In this document: in pieces, positions 32,791 to 43,722 of the stretch
Position numbering within the stretch: the first letter of the stretch is position 1
Layout of the letters: each line of letters opens with the position of its first letter
Assembly: GCF_000699445.3 (NCBI RefSeq)
Contig: NC_067200.1
Location: forward strand, 186,001-250,000
Length of the DNA stretch: 64,000 nucleotides
From: Schistosoma haematobium
Lineage: Eukaryota; Platyhelminthes; Trematoda; Strigeidida; Schistosomatidae
Reading direction: 5' to 3'
Notes under the pieces: generated by a model
Told to the model about the DNA's origin: nothing
The model's database searches: none
What the model saw: the letters and a program-made list of their open reading frames with translations, nothing else
Made by a program: the position numbers and the translations under genes

Positions 32791-33207
32791 TTATTGAAAT
32801 GGAATTCAAACATAAAAATGTGAATTTAGTCATCTAATGTAAGCAGTGTGTGCTACTTTGATTTTAACCAATCAAATCTAAACTATGCATCGTTGACAAC
32901 CAATTCACAGTTGATTACAAGTAACACAATGTTTGTTCATCAAAATATGAGCACTAATTACTTAGTTTAAGTTATTGTTATTCCTATCCAAAATAGTTTT
33001 CATCAAAAGGGGGTCAGGAATTTCAACCAACTGTGGATCAATATCAGGCTATATTACCTCAATAATGTATGAATATTGCATAACAATGAGTTCATCTCCT
33101 ATGACGATTGGTTAATAATTATTAAATGATTTTATGAAAATTGATCATCTTAATGGTCCATTTGAATCATCCAATCTGAAAGAGACATACAAACACTCAA
33201 AAAATTC
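32791..33207. other. Upstream region of the PLXDC-like gene
   Basis: AT-rich; no repeat shared with the window was seen. It presumably contains the proximal regulatory sequence of the gene that begins at 33250. Confidence 0.4.
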
Positions 33208-33214
33208 TATATAA
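33208..33214 (+). promoter_or_regulatory. TATA-box candidate for the PLXDC-like gene
   Basis: TATATAA lies 36 bp before the predicted start codon. If used, transcription would start near 33240 and the leader would be only about 10 nt. Confidence 0.35.
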
Positions 33215-33249
33215 ACTCAACACGTTCTACCAACGTCTAAAACAAGAAA

Positions 33250-36200
33250 ATGATGTGAGTATTGACTGTACAGTTAAGGCAAATGAGTGTTTTTCATATC
33301 AATTTCAATTTGATCTAATGACATAACATTGTTCTATTCATCTGAACCATTTCAGATATCCATTTTCATTTGGTCAGTTGGTAGCGATCTATTCAATCAT
33401 GGTCTTCACATCGGAATTTTTTGACTGCCATGAATTTTGTGAAAATTCTGAACATCTTAATGATGGAAAAGTAATTTTCCAAAGTGATACATATAACTAT
33501 GTAAGTCATCAGTCAAGTTTCAATACAAATATTCAGTCACATTATTATCACTATTCCCAGTTAATTCGCCGTAATCAGAACTTTCCAAATATAAGTGGAA
33601 ATTTTGAGAAATTCGTTACTACTAGTGTGAGTTAACTACATTTTGCAACAGAGATGCTAATCCATGTGTTTGCATATTTTTAGAAAATAGATGTGAAATT
33701 CCCCTTTACATTTTACGGTGCTCATCTCGACACATTCAGTGTAGATAAATTTGGTAAGAGAATTATTTTCCTCGAATTAAAATTTTTATTGAGATTTGTT
33801 AACTCACATTTTAATTCCATGAAACAAAGTCGCTTTCATTACTTCAATAGATCAGTTTTATGCATATTTCAACATTCAAATCGTCCAACGATGTTCTTCC
33901 TTGTTCAAGTTGTAAATAGTTTGATGCGTTGTAGCAAACTATTTACAGTTCATGCAATTCATTTTAGTCTCTAGTTAATTTCAAAGTCTTTCATTCAATC
34001 ACAGTAGATTATCAATCAAATTGCATGTTTTCATTTGATTAACACAGGTAAAATTTATCTTACAAGTCAAGACGGTACTGGAGTAATTTATAATAATTTC
34101 AATTGCGATTTTGGGATTAAAACTGAGACTTTAGTTGGGGGTGAGTTCGTTTTCATTCCTCATTTTTATTTTGCATAAATGATTCGGCATCTAACTTGAT
34201 TATTTCATGAAAGCTGAGTAGTACACAGTGATTATTTTATTTGTGTGATATCATGCCTTAAACTGCGTTCACAACACGTATTCATTACTGTGAAGTGAAA
34301 ATGTTAAATAAAACAGTGATTCACCTCAAAATAGACACACAATGTATTTGCTATGGTGGAAATTATCTACTCCTCAATCTGTTCCAACTACCATAGAACT
34401 GATATTTCATCAATACGATACTTCTTGATAGATTGAATGAATCAAGCTGATCACAGGCGCGATAATAAGCGATGTTGTGTGGGCAATCATTTTGGATTAT
34501 TGAAGCACATTAACTTACAATTTATATTTGATGTCCTCCAAATCTTTCTGTCAATTACTTGGTTCTTAGAAGTTCAGTCCCTCTTATTCACTATCGTTGA
34601 ACTATTGGATATTAAGCACATTCTCGATTATCATAATCGTTTGATCATGAAGTTTGACCTCATGCACCATCTCAAACATCCAATCAACTAACAATCACAA
34701 ATAATGTGCTAGTACAACATGATTGATTCAAATTAGAACACCTAGAACAACAAAATGAAGGGCATTCATTTTATTCACTTACCGAAATTGATGTCATTGG
34801 GGTAACATTTCGTGGCAATAATTAATTCAGTTAAGAAAATACTGTTCATTTCGAATGCCATCGCAATCCATGTTCACAAACCTAACCTTTGCATTCAAAA
34901 TAGGTTTGTACAACCACTTTCATTGCCCTGGCCATCAGTATAAGATTTGCTTCAAAAGAACTATTTTCCATACTTCTTCTAGTTTTTCTTCTATTTTTTG
35001 TAATTTTGTTTCTGTTGTTCTTGAACTTTGTAAATTTTCAACACTCATCTCCTGATTCTGTTGTGTACGGGGAAATAAGAAACCCAGACAAACTACGAAA
35101 GCTATTTCTTGGCACGTTATTTCATTTTATTCAAACGTTGTAAAATACTGACATTTATTTTTGTCCCTATTTTATCCTACAGAACATGAGCTTTCGTTCA
35201 TTGTATCATTCATTGTCATACCCCTTTTTTGTTACGAAACTATTGTAATTTAAACATAATATTTTGCACCATATTTTCTACCCGAATTCCCAGTTTTGGA
35301 CATAACTGTATTTCTCCAAATTATCGTATGTTGTGGTCAGGATCTTCACTTATTTCTTCATGTACCTTTTCGCACTAATCCGAATTCAGAATTCAGAGTG
35401 TTCCAACTGTCTTGTCTTGTCTCACTTGCGTGCTTGCCAGTCAGTCAGTTTCTAGAATAGTTTCTCTCTACCACATCTCGAACTCACGCGTACTAGCCTC
35501 AAGGTTAAATCGCTCAGGCTATCGCTTCATCGTCATAATCTAGACTAGACAGATCAAGATCAAGTCATAACAAAATATCGACGGGGTAAAAGCGATCCAA
35601 GGTCATAACAGATTCTCACGTAACTACTATTCTATTGACCATCACTTATAAAATCCTGTTCCTTCTCTTTTTCTTATATTACACAATGTAGCAATTTTGA
35701 ATATTAATAATCCTCTTTCTTCCAATTACTCAATGTGAATTTCAATGTCATTACGTTATTATTATTACGTAACGTCTCCACTGGATGAGTATTATATCAC
35801 TAGTGCAAATCATACTTATGTATAGTAGTGTAGAGTTATGATGAAAAACTAATTGAAAAGAAGTTTCTTTGCTCAATTCGTTCCTTCTTTATTGACCAAA
35901 TGACAAAATGGGAATTTCCACTACATACTGAGATGGTGGAGAAGATTTGTAGCTCAGGTGGATGATTTCGGTGGAGTTTTGTTCTCTGAGCTGTTCAATT
36001 GGAATAACAGAATTTCACAAAATGATTTTGTATGTTTATTGTCGAATATATATTAACGGTTGTTTAGTTGGCCGAAAGCTTACAAGCACAACATTTCAGA
36101 AGTATAATATTTCTCTCAGTTGATGGGATTGAAACGTTCATCATATGAGTGAAATTAAAATGGAGATCACTGAGACTCTCATTTAGTTGAAATGGTTCAC

Positions 36201-39200
36201 TTAAATCTTGAAAAGAAGATCATAATTTGTGTTCATACGCATTTTGTGTTTATTGAAAGAGGTAAATATTCATTATACAGATACATGAACACACATTTAT
36301 TTTGCTTTCATTATTTCAGAGGATTTTTCGCTGTCAGACAGTCTTGTACTACAAACATTGACAATAAAAGTATGTACCCATATCCATGATTGTTTGATCA
36401 CATGTGAACTATTAAGACTTTACATCATCATCATTGATTGTTATTACTCAAATGTTTTCTATTCAGTTTGAGTAATTGAATTCATCTTAAAAAACTAACA
36501 GAAGTATAAAAGTGTAACCATTCTACAAAATCAAAGGCTAAATACACATAGAAACCATTGATTGTTTATAGATATATTTGATGGAAACTTAATGAATCAT
36601 TGACATACGTTTGGATACATTAGGTCATACTATCATTTCATTTGTAGATAAACGAATACAGAGATTCATCACCATTGACAGGTTTCAAAGGAATATGATG
36701 ACAAGTCTGTTCATAAAGAAATGTACATATGTGTTCATCGGAAAATCATTTCTATATACATCACATTCATCTGGATATTCACTCATTACACGGTCATTCT
36801 TAGCTTCTGTTCTTTCAAATTAATAGATCGTTAAAACGATAAGTATTAGGCGTATTCACTTCTCATCTTTGATAAATAATGTGGTCAAAGTCATTTGATC
36901 GACTGATATACCAATGTGTTACATAACTAAATAATTTCTAAAACTCGGACTATAAACAAACAAACCGCAGCTCATTTCATTTGCTCCTAGAGTCGATTGT
37001 ATCAGCTGAAATATAGGAAATATTCCACCAATTTGAATACTACTCTAACTATCAGATCTACTTAGAATCTAGATGATTTATTGTTTGAATATGAAAACTA
37101 AGCATCTGACATTCATTATGAAGGTTACATGCTTCCTCTTTCATTTGCACGACATTCACGAGATTATTTTCATTACGAATTCAACTACAGAAAACATTTG
37201 AGATAACGCAGATATATATTTACTGAAATCTGATTCTTCTCTGTGTAGGCACATACAGTGTCACATCTAGCAACGACATGCTCAATACTCATCCTTGAAA
37301 TTTTAAATATCGGTAGTTTTCTTTTTTGCAGTTGATACAATCAAGGCGATGCACCTGATACACTCGAATGGGAAGATATCTTTCTATTATGAGAACGTAA
37401 GTTGAGCAAATGAATGAACTATTCTATTATTTCATGCATGTCAGTACTGCCAAATACATCGAAATAAATTGAAAAGAATAAAACGACACCAACATTTTGT
37501 ACTGTGCATACAGAATTTATGAAATTATTAATAATCCGTTAATGACACAGTTTATTCTAGCACCTTTTAAAATAATGAACAACAATGAATTGGTGTAATA
37601 TGTAAACAAATTCTGATACCTTTGAGCCAATTAACGACAAAGAGTGTGTCAGTGTTCTGTAAGTGTGATTAGTTGTCTTTGAATAAGATAATGTGAATGC
37701 AACTTTTCAGATAATTAAAATAACCCATAGTGTCATAATGTGAATGACGACACATTACTTCAATGTTTGGTTGGTTTTGATATAGGTGGTTGTGTATTGA
37801 CAGATCTTGACTCAGACTTCCATTACTCCTTTTCAGATTCCTAAAGAACTTAATTCTGACATTTTTGGATCGGGCTTTTATTATGATGTCCGGTGTGGGG
37901 AAGGTAAGAAATGTTATTTACATTCTAATTTCCATTGCCTTATATGAATAGTCATCTGTTAGCATGATGTTATCTTCTGTTTGTACACGATCATCACTCT
38001 GTCATCCATGAGATTTTCTGTAATTTACAATGATGACCGAATTTGTGTTTCTTACAGTCTACAGTATTCAGTTGTTTTTGTTTGTACAATCAATTGATGC
38101 AAGTGTCGATGAAGTGCGGAGGAAAATTGTGTGAAATAGAATCTGAATAATTTAGGCAAACTCACTGTCCCAATGCTTCTGTCTATTGAAAATTCAACGT
38201 CAGTTAGGTGATTAGAAATCTTGAAGCAAGATTCAAGTGTCACATGTAATAACAATTCATAATCGAAACTCATTCTGAAAATATTTTGTCTTTCGAATTG
38301 ATACCAAAGTATCTGTAACCTCAATTCAACAACCGTCATCCACGTTGATATCGCAAAGCAGATGTGAGTTATTGAGACTAAATCGGAATCGTATTGTTTT
38401 ATATTTTGTGCTAACCTCCATCAATAAGAAATTCAAGATCCCTGTCAGCTGACGCTTGCCTAACTTGGTATACTGAGTAATATAACTATGATGTGTGAAT
38501 GTCTTCATCACGAATTTGCGGATAGATATTTGGAGAAGTCTTCTGTATATTCTTAACAATCCAGACAGAAATATATGAACGAGGATACAAGACAGACGAT
38601 ATATCTACTCATTTATTCACCTACGCACTAATAGACAGTCAAACTTGCAGCCTCTCCATATTGACTAACGAGATAAACATATTTTTCTGTAGGTGCTGCA
38701 CTGACACTTTAGTGAAACAAATCAGCAATTTAACGATATCACTTTTCATTTAGTGGTTGAACAGCGGTCACTTTCACAACCTGAAGCGATGTAGAGTATA
38801 TTTCACAATTATGTTATTTGACCGTCATTAAATCTGTAATCAGATAATAAACAGTTTCTTATTTTGATTGCTTCTAAAACAAAAAAACAACATGTTATAT
38901 CCAAAATGGAAATCAGAATTTTAACTGTCTTCTTCTGTAAAATTATTCGCATTAGCATTGAAAGGGCCTGAAATACGGGTTCCTGGTGAATGGATACAAA
39001 GTGGAACGTTAGTGGAATATGAAGTTCTCGGTGGTATGTCAAACCATATTTTATCAGAGTTTACTATTTTCACACTTGAATGCATCACTTTCGTTTCGTA
39101 AAATTGAAAATTTCATGTATGATTTCAGACAGTTATTAAATGATATCAAGCCATCAGTCTCAACTGACGTTACACCACACAATGACTCACTGTTGAATAT

Positions 39201-41479
39201 TTAAAATGATTATAGACACATTTTGAACTACAACAGAAGTCCTCAGTTTGATGAAATTTACTTGAACAAAATGTTGCAAGACGATGGATGAGATGATATC
39301 AGTATGTTAGTTGATTGTGCATTGACTGGGAAGTGTCATTTGATTTTCATTTGGTTCATGCAATATCGGATTTTTCCGAGGAATTTACCAGATCCCAGTG
39401 GAGGAAGAAATTAGGAAGAAGCGCTGGAAGTGGATAAGACACACATTGAGGAAAGCACCCAACCGCGTCACAAGACGAGCATTCACATGGAATCCTGAAT
39501 GGCAAAGGAAACGAGGAAGACCAAAGAACACATAACGCCGAGAAACGGAGATAGACATGAGAAAAACGAACATGAATTGGATGGTACTAGAAAAGAAGGC
39601 CCAGGCAGAGTGGGTTGGAGAATGCTGGTCAGCGGCCTATGCTTCATTAGGCGTAACAGGCGTAAGTAAGTAAGTAAGTACATGTAATATGGAATTTCGC
39701 CGAGGAATTGATAATGGAGAAAGACTTCATGAAACTGTAATTGCCTTGGAAAAAATAGCTTAATTTCCAAAATTTCTACTTTATCCTACAAATCCGACTG
39801 ATTGAAGGAGTAAATTTTCTCCCTTAGTAAAACTGACGTTCGTGCATTGGCTTTATAATAGTCAGTTAGACTGACATGACAATGTTATTCTCCGTTTAGC
39901 ATATATAAAGATGGCATACACGAAATATTTCAATCATAAAACAGGAACTGGTTTAGTTAACAGTATAGAGTGTACATTTCTTTTCTAATATTAACAGTCA
40001 TTGTCATCCGTGACATTCGCCTGACAAATTTCATCGTTCAAAATACAACGTTATTTTATTCAATTACAACATGTTTTCAGGAAATGTCAATGATATTGAA
40101 AGTGTGTGATGATAAAATGTCCAGAGAATGAAATACTCATTTCACTCCGAAATCGCCATCATTGAGTTACAGTTACATTTCTTTTGTAATTCATTTATCT
40201 TTCGTTTGATAACTTGAAATGCAATCACCTTCTTCTTTTCACTGAAGATTGTCCAAATCGCAATTCCACTGAAGCATGTGTAGGCGGAACGACATCAGAT
40301 ACAACGTGTATTTGGTGTGGAAAAGCTAACACATGCATTACAACAAACGATAAGGATGTTCATTTCTTTGAAGTGGATGGTTGCCAGATGAAAGTAAGCA
40401 ATTGGTAGACTTCAGAGATTGTTCTTAACATTACGATATTTCAATTTGCAATCATTTTTCGGAAGAACACTTGTGTAGTTACGAATTATTAGTGATTACT
40501 ATTGTACCGTAAGTGCATAAATCAAAGTAACTTATAGGATATTAAGGCACATATGAATGCAATGCTCAATTTCCATGTGGATATTCAACAATGAATAGAA
40601 GAGTTGTTTAACACTAATGCCTGGAAAGATGGTAATTATTTAGCTCATAGAATGTGTACTGATTTCTGATGTTCAATATGAAACCGTATACCCACTGTTG
40701 AAGAATACAGATGAAATCAGTTTGAATGATGAAGTGTAATCTGTTGAAAATTGTGTAGCATGTTCGGATAATGAGTGAAAGTTCGTAGTTCCATTGTTGA
40801 AGTACAGAAGTACAGTATTTCTCATTCCTAGTTCAGAAATGTGTACTGTGGATGAATTTCTTAAATAAAGCCGACAACCATAAGTTTGTTGAATAATGTA
40901 TAGATTGTGATAAAATGTGACATCCAGCAAACAAATTTCATCACCCAAACAAAAGTCGTCAGTTAGTTGTTGGATAGTGTGTACTTATCACATTGACTGT
41001 TAAATCGGTATCAGATATTCTAAATCATTATTCATTGATCACATAGTGCAAATGTAAATTATGTAACTAATTGCTGAATTCACTTCTGACATCAATACTG
41101 ACAATGATGTTTAATGAATGATGAAATATTTGATATTTAACTATATTTCCACTGTTTATTTCTTCTGAAGAGTTCGATTGTTGAGGATCCCACTGAACTA
41201 ACAACTTCAGCAACTAATGAAACTGATCTAAAAAATGAATTGAAGAAGACTAATCCAAGCACTGAATCACATTTGGTAAATATTTGATATTTTGTAAACA
41301 TTATACTATTTCGTTCATTTCAGAACATGACCACAGATACAACTGAAGACATTGAGAAAAGAAAATCCCTGCCATACGTGGACATCGTTGTACCAGTAGT
41401 TATATCTTTCCTTATTTTATGCATTGGTTGTGGCATTTGGCTATGGTTCTACAGAAGAAGGAACAGAGTTCATTCATAG
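33250..41479 (+). CDS. Plexin-domain-containing (PLXDC-like, CP391S-type) membrane protein, 12 exons
   Basis: Coding exons: 33250-33254, 33356-33626, 33684-33753, 34048-34140, 36320-36369, 36648-36681, 37332-37396, 37837-37903, 38956-39033, 40248-40393, 41171-41275, 41324-41479. They join in phase without a stop into about 379 residues. All introns are GT-AG; the donor after exon 6 (GTTTCA) is weak. Exon 1 supplies only ATGAT. Residues 1-22 look like a signal peptide. Residues 93-218 match the nidogen-like region of plexin-domain-containing proteins: [25 protein letters not shown] and [12 protein letters not shown]. Residues 245-293 form a PSI module ([19 protein letters not shown]). Then come a Thr/Ser/Asn-rich stalk, a transmembrane helix (about 346-371) and the tail RRRNRVHS. 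It is probably a glycosylated surface protein (NIS, NST, NMT sites). In schistosomes such genes are annotated egg protein CP391S-like, which I assign from memory of the family. The ligand is unknown. The exon 9 end could instead be 39030, giving one residue fewer. Confidence 0.78.
35059..35610. mobile_element. Solo LTR in intron 4, with 5-bp target-site duplication
   Basis: A 552-bp segment begins TGTTGTGTACGG, ends AGGTCATAACA, and is flanked by identical GATTC at 35054-35058 and 35611-35615. Complementary TGTT/AACA ends and a 5-bp duplication are diagnostic of LTR-element integration. No internal retroelement sequence remains, so homologous recombination between LTRs presumably removed it. 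It lies in the largest intron (34141-36319) of the PLXDC-like gene; strand is undecided. Confidence 0.8.
35928..35992 (+). mobile_element. Short Penelope-type terminus in intron 4
   Basis: GAGATGGTGGAGAAGATTTG, GTAGCTCAGGTGGATGATTT and GGAGTTTTGTTCTCTGAGCT match the starts at 13354 and 14259; nothing further of the element follows. Confidence 0.6.
39386..39685 (+). mobile_element. 5'-truncated RTE insertion in intron 9, with target-site duplication
   Basis: Only the last 300 bp of a GTAA-tailed RTE are present: [38 protein letters not shown], then [15 protein letters not shown] and four GTAA units (39662-39680). It differs from the copy at 7201 in this C-terminus and is closer to the ones at 42602 and 62743. 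Flanks AATAT.GG.ATTT..CCGAGGAATT (39362-39385 and 39686-39709) match at 20 of 24 positions and look like an aged target-site duplication. Confidence 0.75.
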
Positions 41480-41658
41480 TACCCACAAACAGTTTGTCAA
41501 TTTTGTTCATCAAGTTGACTGTACTATTTTCATTTTCGTATTTTATGAAGTACACTTTCTATTTTGTTAATCATTTCAATACATTGAAGATTGTTTCATG
41601 GAACTGCATATCACATTGATGATTGTTTACGTAGTGACTGATGTCACTTTGTTGGTAG

Positions 41659-41664
41659 AATATA
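41659..41664 (+). terminator. Possible variant poly(A) signal AATATA
   Basis: About 180 bp after the PLXDC-like stop codon and followed by a T-rich tract (41672-41681). No canonical AATAAA occurs until 42175. Confidence 0.25.
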
Positions 41665-42270
41665 AAAATATATTTTTTTGTATTTGTGTCATTGTTTTCA
41701 TTCAATGGAAACATGTGGGTAATTTCACAAGACGTTACAACATTGCACTTGTCAATTAACAGTATCGTGTATGCGTGATTATGTGACCATTGAAATCGGC
41801 AATGAGTCCGTTGAAAATGTCTATTTTGTTCAATTCTCAAAACTGAGAAATGTCATTGGAAATTGACGTCGTTCATTGTTTTGAACTAAATTGTCGGAAT
41901 TCGGAATCATTATTTACCAAGGCACCTCAATCTTTCGTTATTTGACTAATCACCGTTTAGTGAAAGCTGTTTGACAGACTGTTGTTAATTAGGTGTTATG
42001 AATGTGTTGAATATGAAATAATTTTCGAGTGTCTAGCTGATACTCAAGTAGGAATGTAAAAGATGTAGAGTGAATGATGAACTGGTAACAGTTCTGCCGT
42101 TGCATTGGTAATAAGATGAAAGATTTGAAAAAGACAACACTGAAGTGTTAGCGTCAATTATTGGTCATATTATTAAATAAAACTTGGCTAATAATCGGTC
42201 CTGTTCTCATGGATTTCTGAGAAACTAGTCGACAAAAAAATCATTTGCATTAGGTGTTGGAATGCTCTCG
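41665..42270. other. Intergenic stretch downstream of the PLXDC-like gene
   Basis: AATAAA at 42175-42180 is an alternative, more distant poly(A) signal. Nothing else was recognised. Confidence 0.35.
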
Positions 42271-42455
42271 TTAGTGTTTAGGACTGAAAAGTGTGCAGTC
42301 TTTTCTTGTTATATGTGAATCATGTGCGAGTTGCTACGATATTGCCATATGGTCACAAAAAATAAAAGCAGAGTTTGTTAGTGGACAGCAACGATATCCA
42401 TGACACGCGTCACTTCGTCACATTTGAGACTCGTTAGCTAGCTGAATCTGCATCA
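42271..42455 (-). repeat. Sm-alpha-like SINE, decayed
   Basis: Shares TGTTTAGGACTG, ATGTGCGAGTTGCT-CGATATTGCCAT and the ribozyme end with 18650-18840. The reverse-complement core reads CTAACGA and has a disrupted GAAA, so it is inactive. Confidence 0.6.
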
Positions 42456-42601
42456 CAGAGTTGATATATCACTGTTTTACTCAAACTCGGTGTCGTTTAT
42501 TTCAAACATCGTCGTGTCACCCCCTAAGCTACTGAGTACGGATACCCACTGGCTCCTACAAACAGCTTCAATGTAATGTATATTAAGGTGAACACAGACA
42601 T

Positions 42602-42954
42602 TCTTCTCTCAATACCGGGAAAATTCTTCAACAGGGTATTGATAAACTTGATGAAGGACTGTGTAGACGCCCAACTTCGTGACCAACAGGCAGGATTCCG
42701 TAAGGATAGATCGTGTACAGACCAAATCGCAACTCTACGGATCATTGTGGGACAATCGATTGAATGGAATTCATCACTCAACTTCATTGACTACGAAAAA
42801 AGCATTTAATAGCGTAGACATGGACATGGAAATAGACATGAGAAAAATGAACAAGAATTGGATGGAACTATCAAGAAGTAACAGGACAGAGTGGATTGAA
42901 GAATGCTGGTCTGCGGCCTATGCTTCATCAGGAGTAAGTAAGTAAGTAAAGTAA
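42602..42954 (+). mobile_element. Internally deleted RTE insertion with perfect 12-bp target-site duplication
   Basis: RT block LLSIPGKFFNRVL, DAQLRDQQAGFRKDRSCTDQ and NFIDYEKS run in frame, then the sequence jumps at about 42822 to EIDMRKMNKNWMEL and [12 protein letters not shown], followed by GTAA repeats (42933-42949). The catalytic centre is absent. GAACACAGACAT is identical at 42590-42601 and 42955-42966, fixing both ends of the insertion. Confidence 0.85.
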
Positions 42955-42966
42955 GAACACAGACAT

Positions 42967-43200
42967 GATAAATATCTGTCCTGTGGCAGTCATTTATTCT
43001 CAGTCATGCTGAATGCTTGAAATGTGACACAAATTGGCAGATTATGATGGTATATTAAACTACTGTTCATTTCGGTAATGATGATTCCAAAACCCGTTAT
43101 TAAATCTTAATAAGATTGGAGCTTTTGATGATAATAATCCACATGCAATCATGATGTTCAAGGTTTTATCTCCACATAAAACGGCGATTACATACATCTT
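42967..43200. other. Short unassigned stretch
   Basis: A minus-strand frame of 108 codons (43386-43060) overlaps this area and the gypsy relic. It has no recognisable motif and is more likely a shadow. Confidence 0.3.
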
Positions 43201-43722
43201 TTGGTTCGTTCCATAATTCGATTGTTGATAAACGCAGTATGCAGTTTCTTTATTGTATTCAAAGATTTGACTAAACAAAGTCACAAATTGAACGTGCCTG
43301 CAATAGCTTTCAACGAACATTCCGATGCTTTGATTGAACATTTCATGACTGATTGCGTTAAGTGCTGTGAATGGATAAGAATTCATTCCTCAACGTTGAA
43401 TTCCCATCTGTTGAAGCTAACGCACACCACAGGTGATGCTGGAGATATTTTTAGTCAAAATCATTGTTATCAAGTGTGTAGTAAAGCTGATTTGAAGAAC
43501 GTCTTTCTTCGGATTCTTCTGGATAGACGATCATCAGATTTGTCAACAATTATCACTCTTCGTGGTCTATTCAAACATAGTTCCCTTCAATTTGGTTTAA
43601 GTTGTTCTCCAGTCACATTTCATGAAGTGGTCCATAATGTAGTCAGTGATCTTGAAAGAGTTGACGTTTGTCCAGATGATCTCAATCTTTATGGTTTTCA
43701 TAAAATATCTGAGGGTCAGTGA
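43201..43722 (+). mobile_element. Ty3/gypsy-type reverse transcriptase relic
   Basis: A 173-codon frame holds, from about residue 88, CSKADLKNVFLRILLDRRSS, then RGLFKHSSLQFGLSCSPVTF and DVCPDDLNLYG. This order matches reverse transcriptases of gypsy-type LTR elements (an FSK-x-DL block, a PFGL-x-x-SP block and YxDD). The catalytic YxDD reads CPDD and YQVP-like residues are altered, so it is dead. No LTRs were found beside it. Residues 1-85 are not recognised and may be unrelated. Confidence 0.6.

Noticed and set aside
36187..36261. Phase-compatible 75-nt exon candidate in intron 4 of the PLXDC-like gene (AG before, GTAAAT after, open)
   Set aside because: Adding 25 residues ([11 protein letters not shown]...) breaks the family spacing between the FGKIYLTS and [12 protein letters not shown] blocks, which fits without it. 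It may still be a rare alternative exon.
43060..43386. 108-codon minus-strand frame
   Set aside because: No motif, no exon signals, and it overlaps the plus-strand gypsy relic.
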